DNA from: Bacteroidales bacterium UBA1711
GTDB taxonomy: Bacteria; Bacteroidota; Bacteroidia; Bacteroidales; P3
Assembly: GCA_002317325.1 (NCBI GenBank)
Contig: DCJB01000109.1
Coordinates: 1 to 10,398 of the forward strand
Reading direction: 5' to 3'
DNA: 10,398 bases
Shown piece by piece: positions 5,791 through 10,398 of the stretch (the stretch's first letter is position 1; every line of letters begins with the position of its first letter). The notes under the pieces were generated by a model. That model did no database searches. It was not told where the DNA came from and saw only the letters and a list, made by a program, of their open reading frames with translations. A program made the translations under genes and the position numbers.

Positions 5791-8700
5791 ATGAGAATAG
5801 ACGCACGAATCCTTCTTGCCCTGCTGGCGCTGCTGCCCTTGGCGGCACAGGCGCAAGCCGACAAAAAACTCATTGACAAAGCCGAGAAAGGCGACACGAA
5901 AGCCATGGTGCTGCTGGGCCGATGCTATCAGAACGGCGCGGGCGTACCCCTCGATTCGGCGGCTGCCCTGCAGTGGTTTCAGAAGGCCGCAGACCTTGGC
6001 GACGGCACGGCATGGTGCTACATTTCCAAACTCCACATAGAGGGGTCAGCGCTTGCCAAAGACACCGCCCGCTACTTCGCCATCCGTCAGGAGTGGGCCG
6101 ACAAAGGATGCCCCGATGCCATTGCAGCCCTCGGCACTGCATACCTCTGTGGTTATGGGACCGCCCCCGACACCGCCAAGGCAATAGAACTGTTCCAAAC
6201 CGCGACAAAGAAAGGCTCCGCCTGGGGCTGCTTCGGCCTCGGAAGAATGTATTTGGGCCTCGACGGAAAAAAATATGCAGACGAGAAAAAAGGTCTGAGC
6301 CTCATGCTCAAGGCCGCCAAGCTGGGGGACCTCGACGCCATTGAGATGCTCGCCGACCTCTACCGCTTGCGCAAAGACTACAAAAAGGCCTGGCAGTGGG
6401 CCGAAGAGGGCATGAAGTGGGGTATGCCCTACGCCACCGCCGACGCAGCCCTAATGCTCTACTTCGGCGAAGGAAAAGCCACCGACGAAGCCAAAGCCCA
6501 GCAGATGATGGAGATGCTGATAGACAAGTTTCCCCACGAAGACTTCTGCTTTGAGTTGGCCGGCACTTTTTTCATGTTCACCGACGACCCTGCCCTGCGC
6601 GACAGCGCCAAGGCCGCTGCCATCTGGAAAGCGGGAGACGCCTTCGGCGGACCGCGCTGCCAACTGCGGTTGGGAGACGAGTGCCTCCGTCAGGGGCTGC
6701 GAGACGAAGCCCTCGGCTACTATGCCAAAGCGGCCGAGAAAGAGTCGGACGATTGGCACAACGGCCAAGCCTGCCTGAATGTGGGCGAGATATGCTTAGG
6801 AGATGCCGACACCGCCCAAGCCATCCGCTGGCTGCGGCGCGGCGCGGACAAGTTCGAGGCAGCCCAATGCGCCAATCGGCTGGCCAGCATATACTACACC
6901 GAAGGCAGCCACTACAACCCCGCCGAGGTGGAGCGATACCTCCTCATGTCTGACCGTCTTGGCGACACCGCAGCGCTCAACAGCCTGTTCTACCTCTACT
7001 CGGAGAGCGGAAACAGCGAGAAAGCGGCCCATACGGCTCAGACCCTCATAGACCGCAAGCGGTCGCCGGGACACTACCTCATGTCCACCCTCCTGTGGGA
7101 GCAGGGCGACACTGCGGGGAGCACGAAAGAGCTTGAGGCGGGAGCCAAGGAAAAATGCCCATTTGCCTGTCTGCTATTAGGAAAAATCCACCAAAATGGG
7201 GCCATCGGCGGCGACACCAACATCGAGAAGGCGGTCGGATACTACCGTCTGTCCAACCTGTCGGAAGCGAAGTACCTGCTCGCCAACATCTACCTCGACA
7301 ACGAACTGGGCTGCAAGAAGGCAAAAGAGATTGCCAAGAACGAGGCGGCGGGGCTGGCCCTCCTCAAGGAGGCAGCCACCGAAGGCTACATAGATGCCAT
7401 CTACAGACTCGGGGGGTGCTACGAAACAGGCTCCCACGTCGATAGCATAGACCACGCACGGGCCTTGTCCCTCTACCGGCTGCTGTCCGACAACGGTGTT
7501 GCCGCCGGCGATTTCAAGGTGGGGCTCTACTACGAACTGGGCGACGGAGGCCTCAGATCCGACACCGCCGAAGCCATCCGCTACTACGAGAAAGCCGCAG
7601 CCCAAGGCATCGGCATGGCCTCCTGCTATTTGGGCGACTTCTACAAGGACGGCGCCTATCTGGCCAAGGACGAGCAAAGAGCCCTCGAACTCTTCACACA
7701 GGCCCACCAGCAGGGCGAAGCGGCCGGCACCGCCCGCATAGGCCTGCTCCGCCTGCAGCAGGGGGACACCCTTGCCGCCCTGCCCTACCTGCGCCTCGCC
7801 GCCGCCCATGGCATTGGCGAAGCCGCCTACCCCGTGGCGACATTCTACGAGAAAGGCCTCGCCGGGCTGGAGGCTAACGGGGATTCGGCAGTGGCATACT
7901 ACCTTGCCGCCTACCGGGGCGGCAGCGCCCCCGCCGGCGTGTGGCTCGGCCGGCAGCTAATAAAAGAGGAGTCCTACGAACAGGCAGCCGCCTGTTTCGC
8001 CACGGCGGCGCAGCGCGGCAGCGCCGAAGGCATGGCGGGCTATGCCGTGTGCCTGAAAGAGGGGCTGGGCGTGGCCCAGGCCGACCCCGAAGAAGCCTAT
8101 CGCCTGTTTGAACAGTCTGTGAGACAGGAGAAAATAGGCCAGTCCTACTACAACATGGGCATTGCCCGCATCAACGGCGACGGCTGCCCCGAAGACCTCA
8201 ACCTCGGGAGAGCCTACCTTGACACCGCAGCCAACCTCGGATTCACGGCGGCAATGGTGGGGCTGGGCGCCTGCCTCCTCGACGGCACGGGCTGCCTCGC
8301 CGACACGGCACAGGCCATCGTGTGGCTGGAACGGGCCGCCGACAACGGCAACATCAATGCCGTCAACCTCCTCGGCAGCGTCTATCAAGAAAAGGGCGAC
8401 TTCAAGAACGCCGCCCTCTACTACGAGAAAGCCGTGGCCGCCGGAAGCCTCAGAGGGTACTGCCGCCTGGCCTACTGCTATGAAGAAGGGCTGGGCGTGG
8501 TGCTCAACTCAAAGAAAGCGCTGGACCTCTACACTATAGCCGCCGAACACGGATCGGCGGAAGGCATGATGAGCACGGCAGCGTGCTACGCCAACGGCGT
8601 GGGAACGGAACCCGACCTGACGGCGGCAGCGAAGTGGTTTGAGCAGGCGGCCGAGGCGGGAGAGCCCAAGGCCATGTACTACCTCGGCACGCTCTATGAG

Positions 8701-8808
8701 AACGGAGGCGAGGGCTTTGCCGCCGACCTCAAAAAGGCCAAAGAGTGGTACAAAAAAGCCGCCGCCCTCGACTACACCCCCGCCGCAGTGGCACTCGGAA
8801 GGCTGTAG
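5791..8808 (+). CDS. Large exported Sel1-like repeat (TPR-related) protein, cysteine-rich
   Basis: The predicted product has 1005 residues. Residues 1-22 form a signal peptide (MRIDARILLALLALLPLAAQAQA, likely cleaved after an AQA motif), with no lipobox cysteine. The rest is an almost uninterrupted solenoid of about 27 Sel1-like repeats of 32-43 residues, plus a terminal half repeat (PAAVALGRL). The repeats carry the typical pattern A..LG..Y..G.GV..D...A..WF.KAA..G, for example in GRCYQNGAGVPLDSAAALQW. Sel1 solenoids usually serve as protein-binding scaffolds, so the protein probably acts in the periplasm or at the cell surface as an adaptor; no catalytic domain or membrane anchor is visible. 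It holds 24 cysteines, several as close pairs. The start at 5791 is preferred because the TTG at 5764 lies inside the promoter box. It stands alone: divergent from the kinase gene and followed by its own terminator at 8826-8872. Binding partner and biological role are unknown. Confidence 0.93.
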   Translation: MRIDARILLALLALLPLAAQAQADKKLIDKAEKGDTKAMVLLGRCYQNGAGVPLDSAAALQWFQKAADLGDGTAWCYISKLHIEGSALAKDTARYFAIRQEWADKGCPDAIAALGTAYLCGYGTAPDTAKAIELFQTATKKGSAWGCFGLGRMYLGLDGKKYADEKKGLSLMLKAAKLGDLDAIEMLADLYRLRKDYKKAWQWAEEGMKWGMPYATADAALMLYFGEGKATDEAKAQQMMEMLIDKFPHEDFCFELAGTFFMFTDDPALRDSAKAAAIWKAGDAFGGPRCQLRLGDECLRQGLRDEALGYYAKAAEKESDDWHNGQACLNVGEICLGDADTAQAIRWLRRGADKFEAAQCANRLASIYYTEGSHYNPAEVERYLLMSDRLGDTAALNSLFYLYSESGNSEKAAHTAQTLIDRKRSPGHYLMSTLLWEQGDTAGSTKELEAGAKEKCPFACLLLGKIHQNGAIGGDTNIEKAVGYYRLSNLSEAKYLLANIYLDNELGCKKAKEIAKNEAAGLALLKEAATEGYIDAIYRLGGCYETGSHVDSIDHARALSLYRLLSDNGVAAGDFKVGLYYELGDGGLRSDTAEAIRYYEKAAAQGIGMASCYLGDFYKDGAYLAKDEQRALELFTQAHQQGEAAGTARIGLLRLQQGDTLAALPYLRLAAAHGIGEAAYPVATFYEKGLAGLEANGDSAVAYYLAAYRGGSAPAGVWLGRQLIKEESYEQAAACFATAAQRGSAEGMAGYAVCLKEGLGVAQADPEEAYRLFEQSVRQEKIGQSYYNMGIARINGDGCPEDLNLGRAYLDTAANLGFTAAMVGLGACLLDGTGCLADTAQAIVWLERAADNGNINAVNLLGSVYQEKGDFKNAALYYEKAVAAGSLRGYCRLAYCYEEGLGVVLNSKKALDLYTIAAEHGSAEGMMSTAACYANGVGTEPDLTAAAKWFEQAAEAGEPKAMYYLGTLYENGGEGFAADLKKAKEWYKKAAALDYTPAAVALGRL

Positions 8809-8825
8809 CCCCACCCAGCGACTGC

Positions 8826-8872
8826 AAAAAAGTCCGAGTCTCCCGCCATGCGAGAGGCTCGGACTTTTTTTT
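8826..8872. terminator. Intrinsic terminator, potentially bidirectional, after the Sel1-repeat gene
   Basis: A stem with arms GTCCGAG (8832-8838) and CTCGGAC (8858-8864) continues inward through a T-G wobble, CTC/GAG, a C-A mismatch and CGC/GCG to a CAT loop. It is flanked by six A (8826-8831) on the left and eight T (8865-8872) on the right. On the plus strand this is a textbook rho-independent terminator 17 bases after the Sel1 gene stop. The A-run also gives a T-tract on the minus strand, so it could stop read-through from the convergent peptidase gene as well. Confidence 0.92.
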
Positions 8873-8969
8873 GTGCCTTTGACTGCCCGCCCACATTCTC
8901 CCCAATATCAGCTCGGACACACATCTGTTCCTCTTCCGCCGCCTGACAGGTGCCCGCGCGAAGGGGGGC

Positions 8970-9012
8970 AAAAAGGGCTGCGGTTCGCCCAAAAGAGGCA
9001 AGCCGCAGCCCT
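8970..9012 (-). terminator. Intrinsic terminator of the Xaa-Pro aminopeptidase gene
   Basis: Arms AGGGCTGCGG (8974-8983) and CCGCAGCCCT (9003-9012) pair perfectly. The stem extends inward through T-G and T-A pairs, a C/A mismatch, and GCC/GGC (8987-8989 with 8997-8999). Read on the minus strand, the hairpin is followed by TTTTT (8974-8970), as expected for a rho-independent terminator, and it begins 30 bases after the peptidase stop. The rest of the 8809-9041 gap holds the other terminator and a run of eight G at 9024-9031. I see no gene in it. Confidence 0.8.
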
Positions 9013-9041
9013 GCGCGCCCTCTGGGGGGGGCAGGCAACCG

Positions 9042-10398
9042 CTACTGAGCCATGACGGCTTCAATCTCGGCCACCGTCTTGGGAATGGGCTTGCCGAGCA
9101 CGCGGCAGCCGTTGTCGGTGACGAGGATGTCGTCCTCGATGCGGATGCCGCCGAAGTCCTTCCACTTCTCCAACTCGTTGTAATTGATATAGTCCTTGTT
9201 GGTTCCCTGCTGACGCCACTGGTCGATGAGGGCGGGGATGAAGTAGCTGCCCGGCTCGTCGGTGATGACGAAGCCCGGCTGGAGCCGGCGGCCGCAGCGA
9301 AGGCTGCCGAGGCCGAACTGGGTGCTGGGGCGGGTCTCGTCGTCGTAGCCGACGTAAATCTGCCCATAATTCTCCATATCGTGCACGTCGAGACCCATCA
9401 TGTGGCCGAGGCCGTGAGGCATGAAGAGGCTGTGGGCGCCGTGGGAGACGATGTCGTCGAGATTGCCCTTGAGAATGCCGAGGTCCTTGTATCCCTGGGC
9501 CAGGATGCGGCTGGCGGCGGTGTGCACCTCCTGGTAGGTGATGCCGGGGCGGGTGACCCGAATGGCCTCCATATTGGCGGCAAGGACCAGTTCATAAATG
9601 GCCCGCTGTCGGTCGTCGAACCGGCCTCCCACGGGCACCGAGCGGGTGATGTCGGAGCAGTAGTTCATCTCCGTCTCGCAGCCGGCGTCCATCACCAGCA
9701 TCCGCCCCGTCTCGAGGCGGTGGTTGTGGCTGTGGTTGTGGAGCGTCTCGCCGTGGACAGTCATGATGACCGGGAAGCTGACGGGGCCGTTGCCCTTCCA
9801 GGCCTCGCCCTGCATAAAGCCGGCCAGTTCATACTCATAGCGGCCGGGCATGGCCATCTTCATGGCCCCCACGTGCATATTATAGGCGGTGGCGACGGCT
9901 TTTTCAATCTCTTCGATCTCCTCGGCGCTCTTGATGCTGCGCTGCTTGACGCAGGCCATGATGAGGTCCATAGAAGCATAGCGGAGGACAGCGTCGAACT
10001 TGAGCCCGAGGAGGGCGCTCATCTGGCGCTGGTTGTCGGCGCGGTAGGGGGGGAGGAAGTGAATCTTGCGGGCCTCGCCCACCGTCTTGGTGCAGAGAGA
10101 CTGGAGGGCGGCGAGGTCGCCGGTGTTCTCGACGCCCACGCTGGCGGCCAGTTCCCTGACGCAGGGCAGCGGGCCGGTCCAAATCACATCGTCAATATCG
10201 TAGTCGTTGGCGAAGAGATAGTCCTTGCCGCTGTCGCAGTCCAGCACGCCCACGAGGTCCTCGCGTTGGAGGCCAAAAAAGTAGAGAAAAGTGCTGTCCT
10301 GACGAAACCAATAGGTGTTGTCGGGATAGTTGCAAGAGGCCTCGCGGTTGCCCTGAATGACAATCAGCCCGCTGCCCACGTCCTTGCGCAGCTGCTCG
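9042..10398 (-). CDS. Xaa-Pro aminopeptidase (M24B family), N-terminus beyond window edge
   Basis: This metallopeptidase releases the N-terminal residue from peptides with proline in position two. It probably acts in the cytoplasm, as no signal sequence is visible in the part shown. The frame stays open to the window edge (EQLRKD precedes VGSGLIVIQGN), so the GTG at 10377-10379 is probably internal and some N-terminal residues are missing. Counting from that GTG as residue 1, residues 1 to about 140 match the aminopeptidase P N-terminal domain (NYPDNTYWFRQDSTFLYFFG). The rest is the pita-bread catalytic fold. All five metal ligands are present: D231 in MDAGCE, D243 in SDITRS, H326 in HGLGHMMG, E375 in TDEPGSY and E415 in IRIEDD. 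Substrate-contact histidines are H322 and H334, with a His-rich stretch at 214-220 (HNHSHNH). The gene converges on the Sel1 gene and has its own terminator at 8970-9012. Nothing visible suggests it is inactive. Confidence 0.95.
   Translation of the reverse strand, partial: EQLRKDVGSGLIVIQGNREASCNYPDNTYWFRQDSTFLYFFGLQREDLVGVLDCDSGKDYLFANDYDIDDVIWTGPLPCVRELAASVGVENTGDLAALQSLCTKTVGEARKIHFLPPYRADNQRQMSALLGLKFDAVLRYASMDLIMACVKQRSIKSAEEIEEIEKAVATAYNMHVGAMKMAMPGRYEYELAGFMQGEAWKGNGPVSFPVIMTVHGETLHNHSHNHRLETGRMLVMDAGCETEMNYCSDITRSVPVGGRFDDRQRAIYELVLAANMEAIRVTRPGITYQEVHTAASRILAQGYKDLGILKGNLDDIVSHGAHSLFMPHGLGHMMGLDVHDMENYGQIYVGYDDETRPSTQFGLGSLRCGRRLQPGFVITDEPGSYFIPALIDQWRQQGTNKDYINYNELEKWKDFGGIRIEDDILVTDNGCRVLGKPIPKTVAEIEAVMAQ

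Noticed and set aside
5709..5906. 66-residue N-terminal extension of the nucleoside kinase
   Set aside because: It would overlap the divergent Sel1 gene and its promoter, and the extension looks like antisense translation of the Sel1 signal peptide; the TGS-like domain starts at the ATG at 5708.
10047..10053. Run of seven G in the peptidase gene as a possible frameshift
   Set aside because: The frame reads LPPYRAD across it and the family sequence continues unchanged on both sides, so the gene is intact.
1..10398. Mobile elements, CRISPR arrays, phage or defence genes, tRNA or rRNA genes
   Set aside because: No transposase or integrase motifs, no regularly spaced direct repeats and no RNA-gene sequence were seen; the only repeats are the protein-level Sel1 repeats, which have diverged at DNA level.

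Overview
The window looks like chromosomal DNA of a GC-rich member of the Bacteroidota, probably Bacteroidales. Two TATCTTTG elements match the TAnnTTTG -7 box of the Bacteroidetes primary sigma factor. Ribosome binding sites are A-rich and lack clear Shine-Dalgarno sequences. The protein types fit as well: a modular exported GH20 enzyme, a TGS/uridine-kinase fusion and a Bacteroidetes-style M24 peptidase. Genus cannot be decided from the sequence. The coding DNA is GC-rich, while the two promoter/leader regions are clearly AT-rich.

Layout, left to right. (1) 1-159: promoter and AT-rich leader, which contains a chain of very short overlapping reading frames. The last of these overlaps the metK start as ATGA. 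(2) 160-1416 (+): metK, S-adenosylmethionine synthetase. (3) 1432-3942 (+): an exported family-20-type glycoside hydrolase with a C-terminal F5/8-type (discoidin-like) domain. It lies 15 bp after metK with no terminator or promoter visible between them. (4) 3943-4025: convergent intergenic gap with a perfect 17-bp hairpin. (5) 4026-5708 (-): TGS/ThrRS-like plus uridine kinase-like P-loop protein. (6) 5709-5790: short divergent promoter region. (7) 5791-8808 (+): a large exported Sel1-repeat solenoid protein with about 27 repeats and 24 cysteines. (8) 8809-9041: convergent gap holding two intrinsic terminators, one for each flanking gene. (9) 9042-10398 (-): Xaa-Pro aminopeptidase (M24B), running off the right edge so that its N-terminus is missing.

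The genes do not form one obvious pathway. MetK (methyl donor supply), the nucleoside kinase (pyrimidine salvage) and the aminopeptidase (proline-peptide turnover) are housekeeping enzymes. The GH20 enzyme and the Sel1 protein are cell-envelope or exported proteins. I see no mobile element, CRISPR array, tRNA/rRNA, phage gene or defence system. The most unusual features are the overlapping leader ORFs before metK, the U-tract-less perfect hairpin at 3961-3998, the metK-GH20 pairing and the cysteine-rich Sel1 protein. None of these is convincing evidence of a new system.
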